From positions 930,001 to 994,000 of the forward strand of contig NW_026946364.1 of NCBI RefSeq assembly GCF_035222375.1: a stretch of DNA of 64,000 nt, written 5' to 3'. Both the position numbers and the translations under genes were made by a program. Positions 32,582 to 45,085 of the stretch are shown piece after piece. The notes beneath the pieces are model-generated. The model was not told where the DNA came from and did not search any database. It was given only the letters and a program-made list of their open reading frames with translations. The stretch comes from Podospora pseudocomata. Lineage: Eukaryota; Ascomycota; Sordariomycetes; Sordariales; Podosporaceae. How positions within the stretch are numbered: the first letter of the stretch is position 1; the number at the start of each line of letters is the position of its first letter.

Positions 32582-34753
32582 ATTCCAAGGCAGCGTAGAC
32601 TCGTCGTGTTCCAGAGAGAGCGACTAAACACCATAAAGTAGACTTCGGTTAGACATCAAGAGATATTGTGACAATGAAGACGATGTGTTGAGTGAGCAAA
32701 CTGAAGGTAATGATAGGAAGGAACCAGCATTTCAATGTGCGGGGGAGAACGGAAGTCCACAAAGCTTGGGGCGGGGCCGAGGTAACAGACTCCACCGCAG
32801 ATTGGTTGGCGCTGGAATACTCCTGAGCCTCAACGTTGGGCTTCCTCCTCCACAGTGACCAGGTACCCTGGACCTTCAGAGGTAACTCATCAAACTGGAG
32901 CCAGTATTTAAAAGCACTCTCGATGTGGGCTGGAGTAATCTTGCTCTTGCCAGCTATACCGGCATTCTATCCAGCAGAAAGAGGGGGGTCGGCACTCTTT
33001 AGAATAGAGTGGATTACTGCCAATGGGATAGTGTAAGTGATGGCTTGAGAAAAGGATCTGATCAGCGAGTCTCTTCAGTTCCAAAGAAGCCACCAGAAGT
33101 GTCGATGAGACAAGCTTTGGTAATTTACACCGTAACGATATGTTACTTGGAATCTTACTTAAGCCACAGATCAGTCTGGCAGCACGTGAATTGTACTCGA
33201 AGCCGTTGGCTACGATCAAGGGAACCCTCCAAGATCGAAATTTTGGATCTCAAAGATTTGGCGGATAGTTATGCATACCCTCCCAGCATAACTGACATAT
33301 CATTCCAGAGGTGAGGCCAGCGGTGCTGCCCTCAACATTCTAAAGAGTCTGCCTAATGCTTGTCAGAAAATGAGGAAAGTTCAAGTAACACAGAGCCAAC
33401 ATATCGCAGTGAACTCAAGCCGGCGTAGGATGCTTCAATACCTCTTCCAGACTACCAGATGTGGAAAGAGGGAAGGCGTGGGACACATACTGAAGGACAA
33501 GTGATGGGCTTGATCACCATGAATGGAGCCATTGCTTAGAAGACTATATGCATGCTCACCGTATCGCCGTGCCTTCATCATATCCATCAGCGCATCAGAC
33601 TATCTCCCCTACACATGCCAGGGAGCAAAAGGACACGATCCTTCCAGAACAAGGCATGACTAGACCGACTTGATGTCTTCCAAGTCTAACAGTAGGTCCT
33701 CACGCTATCTTTGAACACCTCAAAACAATCATCAGACACCTACCAAGACATAACAAAGGTCTATTTGAAATGCTTCTACACAAATTCATATTCAAAATAC
33801 ACATGCAAATGATACTATCACGCCTCTTAGCTATCTTTCAATGCGTATCAACTATCTTCGGACGTGTGTTGAATATATTCTAATGCGTATTAAGTGATAA
33901 TACAGGCATTTTGAACATCCTGATATGTGTTCTGGGAACAGGCCAATGCCTATAGAAGATAGTGGTAGGCCTGTTAAAGACAGTGGAACTCCTATGGAAA
34001 AGACAAGAAGACATATTTTTATGCAATGGATGTGTTTGGAATATTTGAGAAGGCATATAGACTGACAGCTGAGGCCTGTTTGACATCTCTGTAGGCCTCA
34101 AAAGCATCCATATGAGCCTATGATAGTTGTTCACAGGCTTCTTGATAGGAACTGGAGGCATTGTTTGTATCTGCCAAGCTGTCTTGGGGATGTAAACAGA
34201 CGTCTGGTCTATCATTATACGCCTGTGAGACATGACAATAGGCATAGCAAACATCAAAAGCATAGAACAAGGAAGTATCAGTCGGGGGCAAGAGTCATTC
34301 TTCAACAATGCGAACATATCAAAACACGAAGCAGCAGCCAAAAAGACAGCTCAACATGGGTCAACAAACAAATCAAACATTTGGTCATCACTATACTTTT
34401 TGGTGAACCTCCCTAGTCTACATGCATGGCGCCAAAGAGATTCGGGTCGTAAGAAGAAAATAAAAAGAGGAAAACACCCCAATCGTTGCAATCTTTGACA
34501 TCCTCTTTTTGCCTAAGACGATGGCTCCGCAGCGAAATGCAATTCGAAGCCTGGATCCCTCTAACTTTTTGTGTCCCGCTCCGCGAAACAGCATGGAAAG
34601 ACGCCTCCCGTCATACCGAAAGGGCCCTAAAACGGCGGGCCCCGCTTGATGATCCAGACCGTGGCTTCATATCCCGTCCCAAATGCGCCCGAAAACCTAG
34701 GTGAAAAGGCCCACCAAACAACCGCTCACTCGTTAAAGCGAAGAAATGACAAT
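32582..34753. other. Intergenic: AT-rich region holding a 21-bp periodic array
   Basis: About 2.2 kb between the F-box gene (transcribed leftward) and the SSB1 3' end. 32582-33600 shows nothing recognisable. 33630-34280 is an AT-rich periodic array annotated separately. The last 250 bp are the SSB1 3' flank. Confidence 0.6.
33652..34260. repeat. Degenerate tandem array, 29 units of 21 bp with a palindrome-type hexamer core
   Basis: Units start at 33652 and then every 21 bp to 34240. The only irregularity is one 22-bp unit (34093) compensated by a 20-bp one (34115). Unit sequences are very divergent, yet position 1 is A in 29/29, position 4 is a pyrimidine in 29/29, position 3 a purine in 26/29 and position 6 T in 26/29. 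The shared core A-B-R-Y-V-T is its own reverse complement as a pattern (AGGCCT, ATGCGT, ACGTGT, AGGCAT). Positions 7-21 are AT-rich, with weak TTgAAyAT. On the minus strand one frame stays open through 33880-34341, covering about 18 units as heptads ending (N/Y/H/Q)-(R/M/T)-(P/H/S). Weak extensions may reach 33631 and 34281. Could be an old minisatellite or the relic of a heptapeptide-repeat gene. Confidence 0.75.
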
Positions 34754-36992
<2,239 letters not shown>

Positions 36993-37729
36993 TGTGAAGG
37001 ATGTGTGGTTGATGAAGGGAAGTTTGTGAGGGAGAGCTGAATCTGGCGCAAAGAAGGAAACCCGATTGCAGCGTGGGGCAGGCGGGAGGGTTCTTAAATT
37101 TTCACAGATTTTTCGGTTGCGTTGAACTTTTTTTTCGTTCCCGCCAAGCCACGCCTCTAGCCCCACCCTCTTCCCACATCCAGTTAGAGAAGTGAGGGGC
37201 CAACCTGGGAGATAAGCTTATCAGCCCCACCTCGTGACAAAACACGTGACAGGAGTGGTTGCAGAGGTGGGAGGACCCTGGCCAACGGGGGCGCTAAACT
37301 GACAAGAGGGTGGGTGGTTTTGGGCGAGCGCCCGCCCGCCGCCCTCCAACACTGATGAATTTGCGACTGACGATTTAACAAACCTCTTCGAACCACGACG
37401 CCACTACCGCACACACCCTGACCTTTGCCTGGAGCAAAGTCAAGCTTTCCTTCCTCACCTGCCATTAGAAAGAGCTACCTGCACCTGCCCCCGGCGGTTA
37501 ATTGAGCTTTTTTCCCACCACCCAAACCGACAGGAGAACCCGAGTCGCATCTCTGCGAATCCCTCCCACTCAAAAAACCCAACGCCAAAAACGAGCGAAC
37601 TGCGGGACGCAATCTTTGTTGCCCTGTGGACCCCTCTACCCAACTCCAAACCTCATCTCCCCATTTCCCGACACGGCAGTGTTTCGCATTCGACAAGTCG
37701 CCGCTCCACACACACACACAAACCTCACC
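36993..37729. promoter_or_regulatory. Divergent promoter shared by SSB1 and the eIF4E gene
   Basis: 737 bp between the two start codons. Both leaders are CA-rich (ACCACACATCCTTCACA before SSB1; a CACACA tract before eIF4E). Neither side has a clear TATA box. The arrangement puts two translation-associated genes on one bidirectional control region; co-regulation is an inference. Confidence 0.6.
37708..37721. repeat. (CA)7 tract in the eIF4E leader
   Basis: Short CA run ending about 9 nt before the eIF4E start codon, whose context is CACCATGTC. Confidence 0.8.
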
Positions 37730-38617
37730 ATGTCCGACCAGGTCGATCTTACCACCATCCCCATCTCCCCCGATGGAGGTAACAAGCCCGAGGGCGCCTC
37801 CTCCGAGGACAACGACAAGACCGTCACCGTTTTCCACGACAAGGACAACTTCAATGTCAAGCATCCCCTTTCCAACAGGTGGACACTCTGGTTCACCAAG
37901 CCTGCCAGCGGAAAGGTTGGTATCTCTTTGGGTGCCCCGCACCTGCACGAACAGTCTCGGCTCAGCTACTAACCGGACGATTCAGGGCGACAACTGGAAC
38001 GATTTGCTCAAGGAAGTGATTACCTTTGAGTCTGTTGAAGAGTTTTGGGGTGTCTACGTATGTTGATAGGATCCTGTGACCCTGTGTTCCTGATTTAGTA
38101 TACGTGACTGATTGTTGTTCCTCTACAGAACAACATCGCTCCTGTTTCCGAGCTTGCGCTCAAGTCTGATTACCACCTCTTCAAGGAGGGTGTGCGACCC
38201 GAGTGGGAGGACCCCCAGAACAAGCATGGTGGCAAGTGGTCGTACCAGTTCAAGGAGAAGAGAAACATCAGCATCGACGACCTTTGGCTGCACACCATGC
38301 TCGCCGCCATTGGCGAGACCCTGGAGAACGAGGAGGACGGCGAGGTCATGGGCGTTGTTGTCAACGTGCGCAAGGCCTTCTTCAGAATCGGTGTCTGGAC
38401 CCGCACCACCGGGAGACACGTGCCGGGCCGCGGTGACGGTGACGTTGCCGGCGGCAAGGGCCGCTCCCCTGAGAAGGGCAAAGAGATTCTGATGACGATT
38501 GGCAAGCGGTTCAAGGAGGTCCTCAGACTGCCTGCCACCGAGCAGCTCGAATTCTCTGGTCACACCGACAGTGCTCACAGTGGTAGCACTCGTGCCAAGG
38601 CGAAGTTCGTGGTGTAA
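37730..38617 (+). CDS. eIF4E: mRNA cap-binding translation initiation factor, 3 exons
   Basis: Binds the m7G cap and recruits eIF4G in the cytoplasm. Exons 37730-37915, 37986-38057 and 38129-38617 give 248 aa. Core motifs are present: HPLSNRWTLWF at 45-55, the first cap-stacking Trp W66 in GDNW, FWGVYNNI for eIF4G/4E-BP contact, and W112-E113 in RPEWED, which sandwich the cap and bind its N2. WSYQF and DDLWLHTMLAAIGE follow. An approximately 15-residue Gly-rich insert (GRHVPGRGDGDVAGGKGRSPEKG) near the phosphate-binding loop is longer than in yeast or human proteins and is typical of some filamentous ascomycetes. The 72-nt middle exon and phase-0 introns are unambiguous. The yeast name is CDC33. 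Confidence 0.95.
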
Positions 38618-39575
38618 GTTTTTGGGGATGGTTAATTGCTAGAATATGTTTAAGCATGCATACGCCCTGACATTGGCTCTCTTATCCGAGAGCATATCGT
38701 ATCAGCCTGGCTTTATTGGCAGGATGGGGATAAGAAATAGACATGATGAGACGACAAATGGGCGGATCTCTTTCATTCCTTTGCGAAAAGTTGGTCATTT
38801 CATTTTACGTCGAGGGTGCACGGGGGGAACGGCTCTCAGGACTGCTCATGATTTATTCAATACTAGGACGTTATCTGCGATTTTGCAAGGCGTTTTCACA
38901 GTCGGGGGTCAATATATGTTAGCTTTTAGAGTCAATATTATGCAATCTTGCTGCTATTGCTGCTCATTTTGCGTAGCCGCAACCGGTGATGACAAAGAGA
39001 TGGAGTGGTGGCTACAATGCCTTGTTTGAGTGAGGTTGAAATTTGTGGAAAAACAAGCCGAGATGTCACACCAATCGAGATGAACTATATAATGGAGATG
39101 GGATAGAGTCTTTGACTTGTTGTAAGACTATTGCCTCTTATTCAGGCTTATATCCGGGCGTATAGATTTTACTCGTCGGGTTCTAGGTCTCTGACTAAGG
39201 TTTATCTATGGCTGATAGAGAACAGTATTCCCCACAGGGTGTCCGTTCCAGTGAAATTGATGCTTGAGAGCTTCTGAGACATATCTAGATGCTATCTCGA
39301 GTGTTTTATGGACTTTACTTGGACATAAATGCCGAGGTAATTTTTGTATACGCTCTCAACGGTTGGAAGCATATAAAAAGAAAGACATGATGGGTCAGTT
39401 CAATTGTGCCTCCTCACTCTATTACATCCCAGACCAAACAATGCGATTATTTAATCAGAAAACTCCCAGCATCATGCACTCTCATCATTAGTACTAGCCT
39501 TCTAAACCCCCAAAGAATCTATACCATAGGAGAGTCTAATTCTATCATTTTCTTTCTCTCTTCCCCCTTTCTATC
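38618..39575. other. Intergenic: convergent 3' flanks of eIF4E and the acyl-CoA synthetase gene
   Basis: 958 bp, AT-richer than its surroundings. No recognisable coding sequence or RNA gene. Confidence 0.6.
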
Positions 39576-41556
39576 TTACATCTCATCCCCACTAAACTCC
39601 TCCCTAAAAACCTCCTTCACCAGCACCTTCTTATTAATCTTCCCCATCGCATTCCTCGGAATATGATCCACCACCCTCAGCACCTGTGGGATCTTATACC
39701 CCGCCAACCTCTCCTTCAACGCCCTCCTCATCTCCAACGGCGACCACTTCCCCTCCTTGCAATGCTCCCTATCCAAAATCACCACCGCGCCCACCTTCTG
39801 CCCCCACTTCCCACTCGGCACCGCCAGCACCGCAACCTCGGCCACCTGAGGCAGAGACAACATCTCCCTCTCCACCTCCAACGCCGAAACCTTCTCCCCC
39901 CCCGACTTGATAATATCAGCCGACTTCCTCCCCAGAATAAAATACATATCCCCCCTCGCCCACTCCCGTTGAGTCTTCATCTCGCTCCTCCCCGCCTTTT
40001 CCGGACCAGGTCTCCTGACGGCAACATCCCCAGTCTTGAACCACGACCCCCTCCCGTCCTTCCCTTCCACAAACTCCTTCTTCGTAGCCTCTTCGTTACG
40101 CCAGTACTCTGCAAAAATCGTCGGCCCCCGAAGCTGAATCTCCCCCACCCTCTCCCTTCCCGTCTCGAGGTCCTTTTCCTGCCCCTTTTCAATGACTTGA
40201 TGCGTGTCAACATCTACCAATCTTGCTTCTACCCCGGGTAAAGGCCACCCGACGGAGCCATCCACCCGATCGTTCGGATCGAGGCCGCAAGAGAGCGCCA
40301 TGCCTACTTCTGTCATGCCGAAGCGTTCGAGCAAAATGTTCCCCTTGCTCAAGTCCGCCCAGGCACGCTTGATGGGGGTGGGCAGGGCGGCGGAGCCGGA
40401 GATTGTCAGGCGGAGGTGGGCAGGGGAGATGGCTTCCCTGGCGGGTTCTTGGAGGTCTTCGGGGAGGGTTTTGAAGCTGGATAGGAGCCGGGAATAAATC
40501 GTTGGGACGGCGGTCAAGAACGTGATTTTGGGTTGGTCAGGGGGGGGGGTGGTGGTGAAGGGGGCGGCCAGACGTTTCCATACTGCGTCTGCGTTGAAGG
40601 GGTAGAGGAATTCGATGGAGCTGCCTGTGAAGAGGGGGGTGAAGATGGCGTTGATGGTGCCGTGGATGTGGTGGAGGGGGAGGAGGTGCAGCAGGTGGTC
40701 GGAGGGGGCGTATTCCCAGGCTTGGATCAGGGAGCGGGCTTGGGCTGTCATGGCGGCTTGGGGGATGAGGACGCCTTTCTGGTAAGGGGGGGGGGGGTTT
40801 AGAAACTTGCGTGGGTGTGTAACTTATCTGGGGGTTGACTTACAGGTCGGTTGGTGGTACCAGAGGTGTACAGCATCATACCGGCGGAACCGGGGCTAGA
40901 CTTGTCGAGTGTGACCTTTTCGTGGGGGCCTCCACCTTGGAGCTTGTCGAGCTGGAGGAAGGTTGGTTGGACATCCAGCTCTGTCTTGAGAACTTCTTGA
41001 GCTTTGGAGGCAAATTTGCCGGTGGCTAACAACATCAATGCCTCGCTGTGGTTCAAGATGTACTGAAGCTCCGAGGCTGGAAAGGCCGGAGACATGGGCA
41101 CAGCAATGGACTTGGCCCCGAGGATGGCAAGGAGAGTCACTTGGACAACAGAATCAGCCTCGTGAATTTGCCGGTGGGTTGGAAACGTGAAATTGGCTTA
41201 CCCACATAGTCGTAGCTGTTCTCGGCCAAGAAAGCAATACGCTCACCATCCAGATCCTCCCTCCCGGCGCTCTCATAGAGACGATCCCTGGCCTTGGCTA
41301 CATCCCCCAACAGCTCACCGTACTGAAAGCGCCGGCCGCTCTTGGAGTGAATAACCACAGTTGACTCCGGGTCATGCTTGGAGATTGCCTCGAAAACGGG
41401 CAGCTTGGGCAGCGTCGAAACCATCCTGAAACCTGTAAAAGAAGACGACGACGACGATGATGATATCCTGAAACGGGGTAGTAAAGATGAAATAGAGACG
41501 GGAGCAGGTATTATCCGAACACCAGAGCTCCTGCCGAGTGCGCGGGCAAGGAACAT
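39576..41556 (-). CDS. Mitochondrial malonyl/acyl-CoA synthetase-like enzyme (ACSF3 type), 3 exons
   Basis: ATP-dependent CoA ligase of the ANL (adenylate-forming) superfamily. Exons in transcription order are 41556-41202, 41139-40844 and 40778-39576, giving 617 aa. The first ~45 residues (FLARALGRSSGVRII...RFRISSSS) are Arg/Ser-rich without acids, a typical mitochondrial presequence, which favours this ATG over an earlier in-frame one. The P-loop YTSGTTNRPKG is at 209-219, split by intron 2 after RP. Downstream are the ERFGMTEVGMAL motif, YWRNEE, WFKTGDVA, the hinge GRKSADIIKSGGEKVSALEVE and the catalytic Lys in PRNAMGKINKK. The overall pattern is nearest ACSF3 (malonyl-CoA synthetase for mitochondrial fatty acid synthesis); substrate is inferred. 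Intron 2 has a run of 12 C just before its acceptor. Confidence 0.87.
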
Positions 41557-42496
41557 AGGAAAGGAAGAAGAAGGGGTTCGAAGTAGCGGCGGCGGCGCGG
41601 GGGAAAAGGGGAGGATCCGGTTTATAAGTTGCCTGCCCGGCCCTGAAACCTGGACTCTGAATCTGCGGTTACTAGCTTCGGATAACGCAGGTCGGTGGAA
41701 TAGGAAGGCAAAGCAGCCAGGGGCTTGGTCCTCACACACCACCACCAACACCACCACTCACACAAAAGCACACTACACTGCGGGATGTAGCAACGGCTCG
41801 GCTGCCAGGACCGGGAGCTATGCAACAGTTTCCCCAGCGGCTATCCCGTATCAGAGATCGCCGTATTTTTCTTACAGGGGGCGGTGGCTAAAGTAAGGGT
41901 ACGCTGAGATACCTAGGTACTGTGTCGGGTGGGTGTGGTGAGATGGAGATTGGAGAGAGGGAGACGGGGCAACGGCGGTCTGGTCTGAAGCCGAGTCCGG
42001 CAGTACGCTTCCTACTTCTTTCTCCGGGCAGGCCCGCAGAAATTGTGGAGCAAAAAATGGGAAAGGTCCCGCGGGGCACTCAGGATGACGAAAGCTTATG
42101 CTTGGGCAAAGTCGAAAGCCTCATCAGGGTCGCCGCACGCAAATAGCCCATTCTTGCGCGGCCCTCTATTTCCTCGGTGGAGACCGTGGGGAAACTCCTT
42201 TACAGTGTGATAGAGTTGCTTTCCATTGTCTTTGCCGTCCGCTGGAAAATCAGCATCCCACCACCCCAAAGCTCATCCCTTGCAGCAGACGGGACAGGGA
42301 TTAACAGCCTGGGGCCAACTCCCATTGGTCCCCAACGCCGGCGAGGGGCTGCCCCACGTTTGTACCGGCGATTCGATTTCAAGCCTTGGAAATCGACCGA
42401 CGACAAACACCACACCTCTGATTGGCATTTGGGAAGCCCATCTTGCATATTGTCGTCTTGTTCTCCCCGCAGAACGGCACGTCCACTTCTCGCTCC
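41557..42496. other. Divergent intergenic region, acyl-CoA synthetase gene / BOL1
   Basis: 940 bp between two genes for predicted mitochondrial proteins. Short repeats of CACCAC/GTGGTG near 41735-41760. No coding sequence is recognised apart from a possible N-terminal upstream extension of either gene. Confidence 0.5.
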
Positions 42497-42997
42497 ATGT
42501 TGCGCCGAACCGTCTTGAACCACCTGTCGAGAGCCTTCCGCCGGCCGCTTTCCACCATGGCATCATCAGACACTCCCGTCGAGGATGTGATCCGGGAGAA
42601 GGTACATACATACCTACATACATTGCTCGTCGCTCTAAATTTGTCTGGCTGGTTGGTAGTGTGCCGAGCTATTATGGAACGCTGACTTGTTTGTCTTGTC
42701 TACTACAACCAGATCTCCGCTGCTCTCCAGCCCACCACCCTCGAGATTCACAACGATTCCCACCTTCACGCCCACCACAAGGCCATGGAAGGTAGCACTT
42801 CGAGAGAGACTCATTTCAGGGTAATCATCACCTCCGAGGCATTTCGCTCCAAGATGCAGCCCGCCCGCCACCGCTTGGTCTACTCGCTGCTCAAGGACGA
42901 GATGGCCCGAGAAGGCGGTATCCATGCTCTCCAACTACGGACCATGACGCCTGAAGAGGAGGAGAAACGACGTGCTCAGGAGGCTGGAGATAAGTAA
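42497..42997 (+). CDS. BOL1: BolA family protein, mitochondrial BOL1 type, 2 exons
   Basis: Exons 42497-42601 and 42713-42997 give 129 aa. BolA proteins work with monothiol glutaredoxins (Grx5) and NFU1 in iron-sulfur cluster delivery, in mitochondria for BOL1. The N-terminus MLRRTVLNHLSRAFRRPLST is an amphipathic, Arg-rich presequence. The BolA fold follows: VEDVIREKISAAL, LEIHNDSHLHAHH (with a His that can bind the cluster), THFRVIITSEAF, and RHRLVYSLLKDE, then IHALQL. A Thr/Glu-rich tail ends the protein. An upstream in-frame ATG at 42422 would give a longer form without presequence character at its start, so 42497 is preferred. The BOL1 versus BOL3 choice rests on the HAHH and RHRLV context and is moderately sure. 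Confidence 0.88.
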
Positions 42998-43147
42998 ACC
43001 AGACTTGACTCCAGAAGAGCAAACCGAGAAATGTAAAATAAAAACATGATACCCCCTTTACGACCAATTGCACGAATGTTGATATGAAAAAGGCTTGCCT
43101 GACAGCCGGCTTGGTATCTGACATCTACTCCTACAAAGCGGTCATGC

Positions 43148-45085
43148 TTACACAACAGCTCCGACCTGTTTGCCCTTGTTGCGGCGAGGGCCCCATGCGT
43201 CTCTCAAGAATGCTGCAAAACACTGTTGCTGTACTGCTTCCTGTTGCTCGGGATCATCGATCGTTTCCCACGGCCTTTTGATACCCTCACCCGATACCCT
43301 GTACTCTATATGAGACTTGGGAATTCCAGAAGCTGCTTGTTGAAGAGCGTCCTCTCCACTGTCTTGCAAGGATGGAGATGGCGCACCATCATTCATTGCC
43401 TCATTATCTTCCTGTCTGTCAACCGACCCCATGGCATCGTCCTCACGGTCCCAGATAGAATTACCAGATGCTGTTGTTTCCAATGACGGAAAGTTTACCT
43501 GCGTCTCAAACCGTACACTCGAAGATGAGAGTCTCGACGCCGTCATATTGACCGGCCGCGTACTCTGGGTGTGAAACTGGCGAGACGAGGCAGAGATAAA
43601 CCTCGATGCCGGGCCAACAGCCTCTGTAGAGCGACGATGACTCCCACGAGGATGTATCTCGAATGGCCGGTCTTCTGCCGTGGAGATCGGATCAGTTGCC
43701 AACTCAGCGATGTGGGTTGAAGATCTCGTGGCAGGATTCAGAGGCATTGGCGGGGAATCCGGAAGATAAATAGGGCTTGAAGCTTGGTTGTGCTGTGCGT
43801 TATGATGCTGTCCAATCCTCGCTGGTGCGGGCGTCGAGAACGCATTCGATCTTTGAATATGCTGCACCTCAGGTGGCTGAACGCTGGACTGTAGAGGTGT
43901 TGTCTGAGCTTCAATCACAGAGACTTTATCGGGGTAGCGACGGCGGACATCCTTTAGTCGGTCGCTAGAAAGAACTCCTTTCATATACACTGGTTGTGGA
44001 ACATGGACGCAATACCACTCCCAAGTGGTCAGGGGCGTTTGGTCCTCCCTGAGCTGTTCGATGTATTCCAGATAATCGCCCGAGAAAACACGGATGTAGT
44101 CGTCTAGAATGTACTGTGGGACCGTCTTCTTTTTCTGAAGAGGTATCAAAGAGAGAACCCCGCGGACAAAGTCACCCAGACTACCATCGTAGTCTGGGTA
44201 AGTCTCTTTAAAGACGTTATAGGGGTCTTGGGAAGCAGGTACGTTTGGCGGAGGCTTGTCAGAACTCCCGCTTGATCTTGGCAGACCACCGCCACGTAGA
44301 ATCATGCTGGGAACAGCAGCTGGTTGCATGGCCGGCTGTGCACGTATGACCAGTGGACTGGCTGGCTGTGTACGAATCGCCATCGGACTGGCTGGTACTG
44401 AGGAACTGGGTGGTAACGACGAACCGGCTGGTGGTGGAGGGCTGGCTGGTTTTCGCAGAGAGAGAATCGATGGCCGGGTCAGCTGCATGCTAACCTCTGC
44501 TGGGTTGAGACTGGCAGCAACATTCTTCATAAGACGCTGTCGCTTTGGCTTGGGTGGCGACACGGTAGCAGACGGCTCGGGATATGTGGATGGTATGACT
44601 TGCGCTGAGGGCGGCGTCGGTCCAGGGGGAATAGGGATCCTGGAGGCCTGTGGTTCACCCGGGTGGGCGTCCGTATGGAGCGGAGCTTTGGAGCCTTGAA
44701 TCTCGGCTTCATCTTCAGAAGAGTCAGAACTGTTGCTAGGTAAAGAAAGTTCCACAACTGCTGCTAGCTGAAGTTCCTTTGTTTGTGGAGGAGCTGGTAT
44801 AGGTGACAATGGCACGCCGGCAGCAGGTAGACGTCGAGAACTTTGTGAGCTTGCTCTGACATGATCTGATAGTGGAGGTTCCGTCACAGGAGATCGTCGC
44901 CGAGTTTCTGTATAGCCAGCTTTGATCTTGTCCAAAATTGCCGCTGGAACATGGCCCTTATGCCAAGAATCACTCTTATTCAATAGCTTCTCCTGGTCTT
45001 TGGGAACCTCAACAAGACGGCGGGGTATTTTTGTGGCTTTGCTGTCAAGCAGGCTGGGGGACCACGTCTGAAAGGGACCGGCCAT
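43148..45085 (-). CDS. Pro/Ser-rich protein of unknown function, 645 aa
   Basis: Single exon converging on BOL1 (150 bp between stops). The preferred start has a good context (ACAATGGC); an in-frame ATG at 45166 would add 27 residues. The N-terminal 60 residues (WSPSLLDSKATKIPRRLVEVPKDQEKLL) look structured, residues 70-280 are Pro/Ser-rich and disordered, and a basic PPKPKRQRLMKN motif near 180 may be a nuclear signal. Residues about 290-400 form a second structured block: DPYNVFKETYPDY, GSLGDFVRGVLSLI, YILDDYIRVFSGDYLEYIEQL and WEWYCVHVPQPVYMKGVL. The rest is low complexity except for a C-terminal helix (AFLRDAWGPRRNKGKQ). I do not recognise the family with certainty; a chromatin- or telomere-associated role is only a guess from composition and the nuclear signal. 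Confidence 0.7.
   Translation of the reverse strand: MAGPFQTWSPSLLDSKATKIPRRLVEVPKDQEKLLNKSDSWHKGHVPAAILDKIKAGYTETRRRSPVTEPPLSDHVRASSQSSRRLPAAGVPLSPIPAPPQTKELQLAAVVELSLPSNSSDSSEDEAEIQGSKAPLHTDAHPGEPQASRIPIPPGPTPPSAQVIPSTYPEPSATVSPPKPKRQRLMKNVAASLNPAEVSMQLTRPSILSLRKPASPPPPAGSSLPPSSSVPASPMAIRTQPASPLVIRAQPAMQPAAVPSMILRGGGLPRSSGSSDKPPPNVPASQDPYNVFKETYPDYDGSLGDFVRGVLSLIPLQKKKTVPQYILDDYIRVFSGDYLEYIEQLREDQTPLTTWEWYCVHVPQPVYMKGVLSSDRLKDVRRRYPDKVSVIEAQTTPLQSSVQPPEVQHIQRSNAFSTPAPARIGQHHNAQHNQASSPIYLPDSPPMPLNPATRSSTHIAELATDPISTAEDRPFEIHPRGSHRRSTEAVGPASRFISASSRQFHTQSTRPVNMTASRLSSSSVRFETQVNFPSLETTASGNSIWDREDDAMGSVDRQEDNEAMNDGAPSPSLQDSGEDALQQAASGIPKSHIEYRVSGEGIKRPWETIDDPEQQEAVQQQCFAAFLRDAWGPRRNKGKQVGAVV

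Noticed and set aside
15267-34700. CRISPR arrays, insertion sequences or a secondary-metabolite cluster in the sparse region
   Set aside because: No direct-repeat/spacer structure with conserved repeats, no transposase or synthase domains in any frame. The only periodic structure is the 21-bp array, whose units have no spacers.
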